From contig CAADGU010000006.1 in NCBI GenBank assembly GCA_900696625.1, positions 1-33,100 of the forward strand: a stretch of DNA of 33,100 nucleotides, given 5' to 3'. The notes under the pieces are model-generated. The model had not been told where the DNA came from. It did not search any database and saw only the letters and a list, made by a program, of their open reading frames with translations. Made by a program: the position numbers and the translations under genes. Below, piece after piece: positions 15,183 to 23,628 of the stretch. The DNA comes from an uncultured Chloroflexota bacterium (GTDB taxonomy: Bacteria; Chloroflexota; Anaerolineae; Promineifilales; Promineifilaceae). Every line of letters begins with the position of its first letter. Positions within the stretch are counted from its first letter, which is position 1.

Positions 15183-16384
15183 GCGAGAAACAGTATTCCA
15201 TCTGCCTGGTTACCGGCAATTTTACGCAACACAACAGGCGTTTACAGCCCTGGCGTTATTTATCTGAAGCAGCCTGCCAGTTAGCTGCACTCGGCCACAC
15301 GGTGGCCATTGTCACCAATGGCGCATCACCGGATTTTGTGCCGCCCTTAGAGAATGTGGCCATACATCGTCTGGCAACGGTCAGTAATCCCTGGTGGCGG
15401 CCCAATATGGCCTTGCAACAAACCATCCAACAGCTAAAACCGGATGTTATTTTCTGGCACGTGGGCCTGACCAGCTTCTTCCACCAGCAGTTGAGCCATT
15501 CCGGCGCTGCGCCCATTGTGGGGATATTGACCAGCCCTATTTATCATCTGTCCGAGTTATCCCTGATTGGCACAAAAAAGCTTATTTCTGGATTTGGCCT
15601 GACGTTTGTGCATATCCTGGGAACGTTGGCTCCCAAATGGCTTTTACGTCACCTGGCGCGTAAAAATCGCCAGCTTCAATTGCTGGTGGCGCAGACGGAA
15701 AGCACACGTCAGCGGCTCCTTAGCACAGGGGTATGGGCAAAGAGGGTGGAGGTGATAAAACCGGGTGTTGATGCGATATGGTCGCAGGATCATACCAATG
15801 CCGGCAGTCACCTTCGTACTCACTTAGGCTACCATTCGGCCGACAAAGTGGTCTTGTATTTTGGCTCACCGGCACCTTTGCGTGGCCTGCACACATTGAT
15901 TCAAGCGGTACAGCAGGCAGCAACGGCCGTGCCCTCCCTCAAATTGCTCATCTTAAGCCGCCGCCATGCTGACGAGCTAATGCAAGAAGACGCCCAAATG
16001 CGCCACTTATTGGTTCACACTGCTGTAGAGAAGCAGGTTCAGGTAATAAGCGGTTTTTTAGAGCCAGAAGATCTGGCTACATACCTGGCGGCTGCCGATA
16101 TTGTGGCTCTTCCTTTTGAACTGGTGCCATCAGATGCCCCATTGAGTCTGCTAGAGGCTAAAGCATCAGGCAAACCGGTCGTGACCTCAACTGCGGCCTG
16201 CCTGCCCGAATTAGTGGCTGACAGTCCTCATTACCTGGCGCAACCGGCCGATGTCACCTCTCTGGCAAATGCGCTTATACAAGCTGCCAATGATTTGGAA
16301 GGTAATAAGTTTCGACCGTATCCCACAGGGCGTACCTGGCAGCAAATGGGATCAGAATGGCTACACCTGATACAGACATTATGA
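15179..16384 (+). CDS. Family 4 glycosyltransferase (401 aa)
   Basis: GT-B fold enzyme related to GT4. The N-terminal half starts with ICLVTGNFTQHNRR and has CQLAALGHTVAIVTNG. The C-terminal half has VVLYFGSPAPLRGLHTLI, LKLLILSRR, and a donor site APLSLLEAKASGKPVVTS with the second conserved glutamate. A moderately hydrophobic segment near 132-152 may lie on the membrane. It starts at a TTG overlapping the upstream stop and is 4-base coupled at its 3' end (ATGA) to the kinase-like gene. It probably adds one sugar of the repeat unit; donor and linkage are unknown. Confidence 0.85.
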   Translation: MSEKQYSICLVTGNFTQHNRRLQPWRYLSEAACQLAALGHTVAIVTNGASPDFVPPLENVAIHRLATVSNPWWRPNMALQQTIQQLKPDVIFWHVGLTSFFHQQLSHSGAAPIVGILTSPIYHLSELSLIGTKKLISGFGLTFVHILGTLAPKWLLRHLARKNRQLQLLVAQTESTRQRLLSTGVWAKRVEVIKPGVDAIWSQDHTNAGSHLRTHLGYHSADKVVLYFGSPAPLRGLHTLIQAVQQAATAVPSLKLLILSRRHADELMQEDAQMRHLLVHTAVEKQVQVISGFLEPEDLATYLAAADIVALPFELVPSDAPLSLLEAKASGKPVVTSTAACLPELVADSPHYLAQPADVTSLANALIQAANDLEGNKFRPYPTGRTWQQMGSEWLHLIQTL

Positions 16385-17043
16385 TAATGAGACAAAGCCA
16401 CCCTCTGTTTATTTATATCACCGGCTGTGACGGTACAGGCAAAAGCACTCAGGCCAACCTGCTGCGCCAGAGAATGGCCGGTGAGGGGATTGAGACATCT
16501 CATTTGTGGCTGCGCTTTCCCTTTCTGTTCAGCCTGCCGTTGTTGGCCTATGCCCGGTGGCGTGGCTACAGCTGGTATGAAAAAAACGGTAATGTACGTC
16601 ATGGGTACTGGGACTTTCGCCAATCCCATTTATTACGTCTCCTGTTTCCCTGGTTTATGTTGTGCGATGCCACTGTTGCCACCATCCATCAAATCGTTAT
16701 TCCCCAATGGTCAGGAAAAGCCATCGTTTGTGAACGGTTTGTGCTTGATATGCTCGTTGATATGTCCCTGGCCTTTGGCGAAAAGATGCATCGTACCTTG
16801 CCTGGCAAATTATTCTTACGCCTGCTGCCTGCCCATACCCAGGTTGTCATCCTTTATCTGGACGAGGCTACCACCCGTGAGCGACGCGCCGACCTGGTTT
16901 GGGATAAACGCCTGGCAGAGCGCCTGGCAGTATTTAACCATCTGGCGGCCGATTTATCGTTACCGCACTTTTCTAGCTTAATACCTGTTGCCGATTTAAA
17001 CGACAATATCTGGCAGAGGGTTGGAGTAACACATGAGCGTTAA
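16381..17043 (+). CDS. Thymidylate-kinase-like P-loop protein (220 aa)
   Basis: Belongs to the thymidylate kinase superfamily, with a Walker A motif GCDGTGKST (G15-T23 from the chosen start), an ERF motif in IVCERFVLDMLVD corresponding to the DR(Y/F) nucleotide-binding element, and an arginine-rich lid (RERRADLVWDKRL). The 27-75 region is unusually aromatic and hydrophobic compared with housekeeping Tmk. The chosen ATG at 16381 overlaps the previous stop as ATGA; an upstream ATG at 16357 is possible but less likely. It overlaps the next gene by 11 bases. The operon context argues against a DNA-precursor role. Kinases of this fold recur in polysaccharide loci, where the substrate is not established; a lipid or sugar phosphate is one possibility. 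Confidence 0.8.
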   Translation: MIMRQSHPLFIYITGCDGTGKSTQANLLRQRMAGEGIETSHLWLRFPFLFSLPLLAYARWRGYSWYEKNGNVRHGYWDFRQSHLLRLLFPWFMLCDATVATIHQIVIPQWSGKAIVCERFVLDMLVDMSLAFGEKMHRTLPGKLFLRLLPAHTQVVILYLDEATTRERRADLVWDKRLAERLAVFNHLAADLSLPHFSSLIPVADLNDNIWQRVGVTHER

Positions 17044-17653
17044 AGGGTACGCCAAATTTGAGTCAGCCTGGGTTCGCTATTTGTTGCAAAAGCCGTTTAC
17101 GGCCGTTGCCATGCATTGGATGTTTCAAAGCCTGTTTTATATGGACAAAACAGAACGGCGATTCAAGCTAGGTTTAGATGTGGTACTCACTATTCTTTTT
17201 TGGTTACTTTTTCAGCGATGGCTGTCCTGGTTCGTGGCAATCCTTGCCGCATTCTTAATTTCACACACACTCAACTTCTTGTTGAACGGCCACTTGTGGG
17301 GAGTCCTAAAGCATTATGGATATGTCGAGAACAGTTACGAAACGTTCTCGGCATATGCTGCTTGTTTGGCAGTAAGAACAAAAACGAACCAGAGTATCGT
17401 TTACGCCGCAGTTTACGGGAGTTGTGTCAGAGAGGAGTGGCATCCTGCATCGGATCTTGATGTCAGGCTTGTTCGCAACAAAGGATTGGTGAATGGACTT
17501 AAAGCGTGCTGGTATTGTGCAAGGGAGAGAACTCGCGCGCTTCTCTATGGATTTCCACTAGACATTTATCTGTTGGATGACGTGAAAGGTCTGGATCATT
17601 TGCGTTTGGGTGAAATGCCAACAGTTCTACTTGATAGAACTCAGAAGAGTTAG
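17033..17653 (+). CDS. Membrane-anchored nucleotidyltransferase-fold protein (206 aa)
   Basis: Two hydrophobic segments (about 48-61 and 63-84) precede a C-terminal nucleotidyltransferase domain of the MNT/pol-beta type: VYGSCVREEWHPASDLDVRLV, where G129-S130 and the D141/D143 pair form the GS...DxD active site. It is therefore expected to transfer a nucleoside monophosphate (or be a degenerate relative) at the inner membrane surface. GGAG precedes the ATG, and the gene overlaps the kinase-like gene by 11 bases, so the two are probably translated together and may act in one step. No HEPN partner is present, so a toxin-antitoxin reading is unlikely. The acceptor molecule is unknown. Confidence 0.7.
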   Translation: MSVKGYAKFESAWVRYLLQKPFTAVAMHWMFQSLFYMDKTERRFKLGLDVVLTILFWLLFQRWLSWFVAILAAFLISHTLNFLLNGHLWGVLKHYGYVENSYETFSAYAACLAVRTKTNQSIVYAAVYGSCVREEWHPASDLDVRLVRNKGLVNGLKACWYCARERTRALLYGFPLDIYLLDDVKGLDHLRLGEMPTVLLDRTQKS

Positions 17654-17682
17654 TGACCAGATACTCCATTCAGCGTTGACGT

Positions 17683-19509
17683 ATGCGCAAGATCCCGCAG
17701 ATCTGTACGATTTATGAACTTATGATAGCCATGAAAAACTACCTGAAGAAAGCACATCCTCAAGTGCATCTCTTTTGCGCTTTCAGCCTTTTTATCTTTC
17801 TGTCTATTTGGACGCTTTTAAGTGCTGTCTGGGCCAACAGGGCATATCAGGACTCCTGGATACTTGAGAGTTTACTTATCCCTTTGTTACTTACCGTGTT
17901 GTGTTTCATTGTGGTTGTCTATATCAGTTCAAATATTCAGATTGTTACTACAGCCACAATGATATTAACCTTCTTGTTCTTTGCGCTCCCGTCTCTTAAG
18001 TATATTGCACCTTACGGTTCTGCCATTGATGTTTCCGCACACATGTCTTTGATTCGACACATTGCCGATACCGGACAGGTTGATCCATCAAATGTTTATC
18101 AATATACGACGGGCTTTCATGTCTTACCGGCAATTTTGGGCAGATTATCCGGTGGAGACCCAGAACGCTTTGTTAAGGTCATCCCAGCATTGTTGGGGAG
18201 TTTAGTACCAGCTATTTACTGTCTTGTCCTGAGACGGATTGAAGCCCCAACTGATTTAAATAAAATAATCATTGTACTCTCTGGGTTGAGTCTCCCCCCT
18301 TTATATTCCCTCAATGGAACCACCTTCACAACACCGTTGTTTGTCTTTTTCTTTTGCTTGCTTCTGATCCGTTATTTTGAAAGTCCATGGATTCAACGCA
18401 ACGCTTTTGCTCTTACCGTGCTTCTATTACTCGTGGGGGCAACCATCATCATTTGGCATCCTTCTAGTTCATTGGTGTTGGTTTTCATAACCATTACATC
18501 AGGCCTTCTGGCGCGCGCATTGGGTTTTTCAAATGATAAAGGGGAAGCTCTTTGGCGGATTGGATTGCTCATTCTTGTGGGCACATTTTCATACTGGATG
18601 TTCAAAGCCGATCTGGTATGGGAACATTTTGTGCGAAACCTGTATTTGACCCTGCAATCAGAACTTACGCCTGATCTTGTTCCTAAGCGTTTATTTGAAC
18701 TCTCTTTTGTGGAGCAGATACAAATTGGCCTCTACACTCATGTACGAGATGTCCTATTCATAGGGATGGGCAGCCTTGGATTCTTGTTGCAAATGAGGGC
18801 AAGCAGTCATGCCAATAGAGGCAACAGAGTAGGACGGCTTTTGGCTATTTTATGGTTATCCAGCCTGCTGATGGTTACGGTGATTTTTGCCGCTGGATTC
18901 GGGTCGCAAGGGTATCGGCGGTTTCTAAATTACATTGTGGTATTTAGCCCGTGGTTAGCAGGATTTGGTATGTGGAGTAGTATGAAGGTCTTTTCAGCTC
19001 AAGTACCAAAGGCAAAAACAACATTCATGGCTGCCGGATCATTGTTAATAATCATTTTGATATCCGGTGTGCAGTTGTTTCCCTATCAGCCGGCTTTACC
19101 GGCCATATCTGTAACTGAAAACAACGATATGGGCACACCTGTCATGTGGATGCATCAGGTGAATACTTCCTATCAGTATCAGATGCTTGACTACGCGCTT
19201 CACCAACTGCCTGAAAATGTGAAGCTAACTGCGGATTATGTTGGGCAACGGCAAAGCGGGATATTTTTTAACAGGCAGGCGCAGTCCCGCATACAACGCC
19301 TGGAGACGCCACTTGCCGGATCTGTGGTCCTTTTACACTGGCCGGGACAGGCCGGCCCCTATTTTGAGCAGGCCGGTTCCCGATCTATAGACGCAATCAG
19401 TAATTGGCGTAGTTATCCTGGGATCATGACGATCTATGACAATGGCGGTTCCTTTATCCTATTTGATCCTATCGGGGTAGTTAAAGTTTCAAGAGTGGAG
19501 AGTGAGTAA
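17683..19509 (+). CDS. Polytopic membrane protein, putative GT-C glycosyltransferase (608 aa)
   Basis: At least ten hydrophobic segments fill residues 30-465 (for example 33-50, 62-84, 86-104, 215-228, 240-258, 262-275, 290-305, 355-370, 385-405 and 447-465), followed by a soluble tail of about 145 residues. After the third segment an extracytoplasmic loop reads GSAIDVSAHMSLIRHI, which places an acidic residue and a histidine as in the first loop of GT-C enzymes. I infer a polyprenyl-phosphate-sugar-dependent transferase, which would fit the DPM1-like gene at 11064, but no family is firmly recognised. The start is uncertain: ATGs at 17683, 17722 and 17731 are possible, and none has a clear ribosome site. 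It is AT-richer than the upstream genes. A polymerase is an alternative function. Confidence 0.6.
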   Translation: MRKIPQICTIYELMIAMKNYLKKAHPQVHLFCAFSLFIFLSIWTLLSAVWANRAYQDSWILESLLIPLLLTVLCFIVVVYISSNIQIVTTATMILTFLFFALPSLKYIAPYGSAIDVSAHMSLIRHIADTGQVDPSNVYQYTTGFHVLPAILGRLSGGDPERFVKVIPALLGSLVPAIYCLVLRRIEAPTDLNKIIIVLSGLSLPPLYSLNGTTFTTPLFVFFFCLLLIRYFESPWIQRNAFALTVLLLLVGATIIIWHPSSSLVLVFITITSGLLARALGFSNDKGEALWRIGLLILVGTFSYWMFKADLVWEHFVRNLYLTLQSELTPDLVPKRLFELSFVEQIQIGLYTHVRDVLFIGMGSLGFLLQMRASSHANRGNRVGRLLAILWLSSLLMVTVIFAAGFGSQGYRRFLNYIVVFSPWLAGFGMWSSMKVFSAQVPKAKTTFMAAGSLLIIILISGVQLFPYQPALPAISVTENNDMGTPVMWMHQVNTSYQYQMLDYALHQLPENVKLTADYVGQRQSGIFFNRQAQSRIQRLETPLAGSVVLLHWPGQAGPYFEQAGSRSIDAISNWRSYPGIMTIYDNGGSFILFDPIGVVKVSRVESE

Positions 19510-19514
19510 AAAAC

Positions 19515-20252
19515 ATGTTCGACAGCACTATACAAGCAAATCTGGTTATTGCATCTTTTTTTCTGGTGCTTTTTGCTCCAGGCTTTTCCCTTACCCTCTT
19601 GCTGTTTCCAGGGTCGGAAATTGACTGGTTAGAACGATTCACTTTGGCAGTAATCACAAGCGTTGCTTTAGCCAGCCTGATTGGCGCCGCATTACTGGTG
19701 ACGTTTGATGCCTTAATCCTTTCCTGGTTTTCCTTTATCCTCATTGGATTCACGCTGCTTTTTATGTGTGGCGCCTGGTGGCGCAGCCGTGACAGAGATG
19801 ATGGGGTGACGTTAGCCATTTATCCAAAACGGAACACCTGGTTTACAGCGCTTGTTTTATGCATTGCCCTGATGCTCATTACCTTAGGGGGGCAAACATT
19901 AAGTGACCTGCGTTCCCCCTTGCAATTCACTGAATTCTTCATTGAACCTGGGCAATCTAGTCGGGCCTTTGAAGCAGAAGTAGATGTAGAGGGCAAATTG
20001 ATCATTCCAGTTGTTGTCAAGGCCGGACTAGATCACCCAGGACCATTTCAGATAGAGGTTTATGCAGAACAAGAAAAGCTGTGGGAGTCAGCTGTTCCTG
20101 ATATGCAGCCGAATGAAAGTTGGAATCAGACTTTGCGTATTCAACCACCTTCAAACACCAGGGCAAATGCATTGCACTTATATTTAACCTCTGAAGTAGA
20201 TAAAGAGCCAATCAGACAATTAACTGTGTGGTTCTCTGACAAGGACTCTTAA
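19515..20252 (+). CDS. DUF1616-like membrane protein (245 aa)
   Basis: Four hydrophobic segments (about 8-30, 40-62, 67-87, 106-126) precede a beta-rich soluble domain (130-245) predicted outside the cytoplasm. The N-terminal pattern FFLVLFAPGFSLTLLLFPG followed by DWLERF matches my recollection of the DUF1616 family, which is best known from archaea and found beside glycosyltransferases. The function of that family is not established. The gene lies 5 bases after the GT-C-like gene, with GGAGAG in that gene's last codons as a ribosome site, so the two may work together. It contains no ACGGCCGT. Confidence 0.6.
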   Translation: MFDSTIQANLVIASFFLVLFAPGFSLTLLLFPGSEIDWLERFTLAVITSVALASLIGAALLVTFDALILSWFSFILIGFTLLFMCGAWWRSRDRDDGVTLAIYPKRNTWFTALVLCIALMLITLGGQTLSDLRSPLQFTEFFIEPGQSSRAFEAEVDVEGKLIIPVVVKAGLDHPGPFQIEVYAEQEKLWESAVPDMQPNESWNQTLRIQPPSNTRANALHLYLTSEVDKEPIRQLTVWFSDKDS

Positions 20253-20300
20253 AGTGACAGATTTAACCAATGTAGTATATGTCGAGAATGTAGGCTAACA

Positions 20301-21572
20301 ATGGGTAACATGCTTATATCAGGTAGAAGCTATCTGGTCAAACAGAATAGACTGGCGACCAATTCGCTTGTGATTATGATGACTCGCCTGGTGGGGCCAG
20401 GGGGCAGTTTCCTCTTTTGGGCGCTTGCGGCGCGTCTGATTTCGGCTCAAGAATTGGGATTAGCTGCCGCAGTTGTGGCATCGGCAACATTTCTGAGCAG
20501 CATGGCGCAGATGGGAATTGGATTTGCTTTGATACGGTATCTGCCACATGAGAAGAACCCGATACGATTGACAAACCTGGCTTTGGAAGCGGTTGGCGCT
20601 TTAGCGGCGGTTATTGCTTTGGTGTTTATCCTGGGAGCCCAGCTGTGGTCTCCGGCTCTTGTCCTGCTGCGCAGCCATTGGCTGATAGCGTTAGCGTTCG
20701 TGGCTACCATTGTCATGTATAGCCTGATTCAATTACTGAATGCTGTGTATGTAGCTAGACGCCTGCCAATATTTTCGCTCCAGTTAAGTAGCATACAGTC
20801 TGTGCTTTCCATACTTTTCTTGCTCTTATTGCCCTTCTGGTTTGAGGGATATGTAGCTATTCTTGTTGCTTACCTGTTTTCTTTTATAGCCAGTTTTGCA
20901 CTGGCCGTTTTTGCCTTCTTGCCACGCTCAGAGCCAGGATTTCGACTTGCTTTGGTGGTTCCTGAGAAACTGCGGACTCCGTTCAGTCGCTATGCTTTTA
21001 CCAACCATGCTGCCCAACAGTTGATTCAAGCCCCTGGAAACCTGATGACCCTCGTGGCAATCAATGTGTTGGGCCCTGGCTTGAGTGGCTTTTTCTTCAT
21101 TGCCTGGGCTATTGTGCAGGGAGTTTTCATGGTGGCTGGTTCTGTTGCCTATTCGTTATTGGCTGAGGGGTCAAACAAGCCCGGGTTGACTGCTACCTTT
21201 ACCCATCAGGCATTCAAACTGGGATTGCCAATTGCTGCAGGTTTTACGCTTTTACTTTTGTTACTTGGCAAACCGTTATTGGCAATTTATGGACAGGAGT
21301 ATGTGCAAAACAGCCTGATCCCACTCCAGCTTCTTGCACTTTCGATAATCCCCAGTGTAATAATCGCCATCTTTTTTAACGTGCTGCGCATTCGCATGGC
21401 AATAAGATCGTTGGTGGTGATTGCGCTCTTTTGGTCCGTGATTAGTTTTTCCTCCACGATCCTTTTCATGTGGGAATTTGGGGTTAATGGTGCGGCGTTC
21501 GGCTGGTCTCTTTCGCAAATTGCACTTGCCATAGCCTTAACCGTTCTCTGGAAACGGCGATTGCTTGTATAG
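20301..21572 (+). CDS. Wzx-type polysaccharide flippase, MOP superfamily (423 aa)
   Basis: About twelve hydrophobic segments over the whole length, starting with the amphipathic NSLVIMMTRLVGPGGSFLFW and FGFALIRYLP-like region (IGFALIRYLPHEK) typical of Wzx/RfbX and MurJ-type transporters. It should flip the lipid-linked repeat unit across the cytoplasmic membrane for polymerisation by the Wzy-like protein at 23701. The length is usual for the family. The ribosome site is weak, and the second ATG at 20310 is an alternative start. A 48-base gap before it and a 74-base gap after it are the widest so far in the operon, which may allow internal promoters. Its base composition is AT-rich for the window. 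Confidence 0.85.
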   Translation: MGNMLISGRSYLVKQNRLATNSLVIMMTRLVGPGGSFLFWALAARLISAQELGLAAAVVASATFLSSMAQMGIGFALIRYLPHEKNPIRLTNLALEAVGALAAVIALVFILGAQLWSPALVLLRSHWLIALAFVATIVMYSLIQLLNAVYVARRLPIFSLQLSSIQSVLSILFLLLLPFWFEGYVAILVAYLFSFIASFALAVFAFLPRSEPGFRLALVVPEKLRTPFSRYAFTNHAAQQLIQAPGNLMTLVAINVLGPGLSGFFFIAWAIVQGVFMVAGSVAYSLLAEGSNKPGLTATFTHQAFKLGLPIAAGFTLLLLLLGKPLLAIYGQEYVQNSLIPLQLLALSIIPSVIIAIFFNVLRIRMAIRSLVVIALFWSVISFSSTILFMWEFGVNGAAFGWSLSQIALAIALTVLWKRRLLV

Positions 21573-21578
21573 AACACC

Positions 21579-21603
21579 TGGTGACAGGCCAATGAAGTCA
21601 CCA
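21579..21603 (+). repeat. Intercistronic inverted repeat
   Basis: TGGTGAC (21579-21585) and GTCACCA (21597-21603) form a perfect 7-bp stem with an 11-base loop, 7 bases after the flippase stop. A T-run (21622-21627) follows 18 bases later, too far for a standard terminator. It may be a weak attenuator or coincidental. Confidence 0.35.
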
Positions 21604-21646
21604 CATATTGGTATTTGAAAGTTTTTTCGTGAAAGGATGAAGATTT

Positions 21647-23623
21647 ATGTCTGAAATGATCAAAAATAAAGTTAGTTGTCCATCTTGTCATGAGTATTTA
21701 GGCTCTGTTGGATTGAGAGGCTGTTGTCCCGAATGTGGTACTGTCTACGAATATAGATATGGCATTTATGACTTTATCCCAGGTGAGGATTTTTATTGGG
21801 GTGAGGTTAGCCAGGAGAAAATGTGGCAGATCAACGAACAAGCGTTGCAAGATGGCTGGTTAACCAGTCTTCGGGAAAATCTCCGTGATCGGGCTAATCT
21901 CATACCCTATATTACCAGCCCGGCTCGTTTAGGTTGGCTTTGTCATGGCTACGCTACAGAATCCAGAGGGGTTTGTGTTGATTTTGGCAGCGGTTGGGGA
22001 TCGCTTAGTTTTGGCCTCAGCAAGTTTTATGACACTGTATATAGCGTTGACGGTGTTCACGAGAGACTCCGTTTTCAAGCGATACGGGCTGAATTGGATG
22101 GAGTTGACAACATTTGCCTGATCAGAAGTTCACTACTTAAGGTACCGCTGCCGGATAACTCCGTTGACCTGGTTGTCCTCAATGGTGTTCTGGAATGGGT
22201 TGGATTGAGTATGCCTCATTTGGATCCCCGTAAGGTGCAGTTGCTCTTGCTACGCGAGGTGAGGCGCATCCTAAAACCGTCAGGAAAGGTTTATATTGGC
22301 ATTGAGAACCGTCTGGGTTTGCAATACTTTCTGGGAGCCAGAGATCACTCTGGTTTGCCCTTCACCAGCCTTGTGCCCAGAAAGGTTGCCGACAAAATGC
22401 TTCGGTTTGTTAATAGAGGCAAGACGGAATTGGTTACCGATGCCCACGTTTTCTCCGGCGCCGAATCTGAATATCGCACTTTGACATATTCCCTGAAAGG
22501 GTACCGTGAGCTTTTGGCCGAAGCGGGCTTTCCACGAATGAAATCATATTGGGCATGGCAGAGTTACAGCTACCCCCGCGTCAGCGGTCCATTTGATGGA
22601 AACGGAGCGAATATACGTTATTTGGTTCGCTACCTGCGTGATTTGACGGACAATCATGGGTTGCGTCTGATGATGGGCCTGGTGTTGTTTTTGCCGTCCT
22701 TTTTGCTCAGTTGGCTGAGTTCACTGTTTTCACCGTTTTTCCTGATCTTTGCCGACAGTGGTACGGCCATTACTGGTCTCGAAGACGAGATATTGCAAGA
22801 GAACCCAGGCGCCGAGAGTTTTTTACGGACAAGTCTGGGTGATAGTCTGGCGTATAAGACGACATATTTGTTATTAAATAGAAAGGGGAGTGTGCAAAAA
22901 GCAGTGAGAGTTGAGGCAGATTCGGATAATTCATCAAGGATGACGCTTATGGCAACACAGGCAACGGGGGGTGTTGACGGCCGAATGCTGCGCCCCTATC
23001 GAAAGGATGAGCTAGAGACGGTGGCTCATTGGATAGCTCGTTATCAGCAGAGTACCACATCAGATGAGTGGCCATTGGCTACGTTGGAACAAGAAATTGA
23101 CGAGATCATGGCTGTGATACGGCCGTTGCCCGGCCTGGATGATTGTTCTGAACTGTTGGACGCCTATCACCAACACTATAAGAACACATTGGCTAAAACC
23201 AAGCTGCCGGTTGTGGGGGAACACGGCGACTACACCCCACCCAATATCCTGGTGACTACCAATGGAGAAATTGAAGTTGTTGACTGGGAATTTTCGCGAA
23301 CTCCAGGCAATCCTTTGCTTGATGTAGGCGGCATGGGCCTTTCCTTATTAAGACGTTTCGCAGATAAACAGGCTGTTAGCGCGAAGGTAAACCTCAACGA
23401 CCCGGCGCACCACTTTTTTGTGACGTATCTCAACCATATGCCGGGATACATTCCCGTTCACCTTGCGCCAGCGTACTACTTGCTAAGGCTGATTGCCAGG
23501 AAAGCCCGTGAGAACAGTTCTGCGCCAGAGAATCATCTTGCCCTTGGTGCGTGGCTTCCTTTACTAAAGCCAACACTTGCTTGGAGTATTGCCTCGGCCA
23601 GATTGCCGATGTTCAGCAGGTGA
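21647..23623 (+). CDS. Zinc ribbon-methyltransferase-kinase fusion (658 aa)
   Basis: An N-terminal zinc ribbon with CPSC (C11, C14) and CPEC (C27, C30) is followed by a class I SAM-dependent methyltransferase (about 85-310), motif I being VDFGSGWGS with D112-G118. A hydrophobic stretch (about 340-370) separates it from an aminoglycoside-phosphotransferase-like kinase domain (about 395-640). The kinase has the catalytic loop HGDYTPPN (H526, D528, N533) and the metal-binding DWEF (D546); its N-lobe looks short. AAGGA is 9 bases upstream of the ATG. E. coli WbdD, a methyltransferase-kinase, caps O-antigen chains, and by analogy this protein may modify or terminate the glycan. That is inference: the zinc ribbon and APH-like kinase differ from WbdD. 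Confidence 0.8.
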   Translation: MSEMIKNKVSCPSCHEYLGSVGLRGCCPECGTVYEYRYGIYDFIPGEDFYWGEVSQEKMWQINEQALQDGWLTSLRENLRDRANLIPYITSPARLGWLCHGYATESRGVCVDFGSGWGSLSFGLSKFYDTVYSVDGVHERLRFQAIRAELDGVDNICLIRSSLLKVPLPDNSVDLVVLNGVLEWVGLSMPHLDPRKVQLLLLREVRRILKPSGKVYIGIENRLGLQYFLGARDHSGLPFTSLVPRKVADKMLRFVNRGKTELVTDAHVFSGAESEYRTLTYSLKGYRELLAEAGFPRMKSYWAWQSYSYPRVSGPFDGNGANIRYLVRYLRDLTDNHGLRLMMGLVLFLPSFLLSWLSSLFSPFFLIFADSGTAITGLEDEILQENPGAESFLRTSLGDSLAYKTTYLLLNRKGSVQKAVRVEADSDNSSRMTLMATQATGGVDGRMLRPYRKDELETVAHWIARYQQSTTSDEWPLATLEQEIDEIMAVIRPLPGLDDCSELLDAYHQHYKNTLAKTKLPVVGEHGDYTPPNILVTTNGEIEVVDWEFSRTPGNPLLDVGGMGLSLLRRFADKQAVSAKVNLNDPAHHFFVTYLNHMPGYIPVHLAPAYYLLRLIARKARENSSAPENHLALGAWLPLLKPTLAWSIASARLPMFSR

Positions 23624-23628
23624 CGGTT

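Noticed and set aside
16381-17043. Housekeeping thymidylate kinase
   Set aside because: The P-loop and lid fit the fold, but the hydrophobic N-terminal third and the tight coupling to polysaccharide genes argue against it.
17033-17653. MNT-type toxin-antitoxin component
   Set aside because: The nucleotidyltransferase motif is present, but there is no HEPN neighbour, the protein has membrane helices, and it is embedded in a glycan operon.
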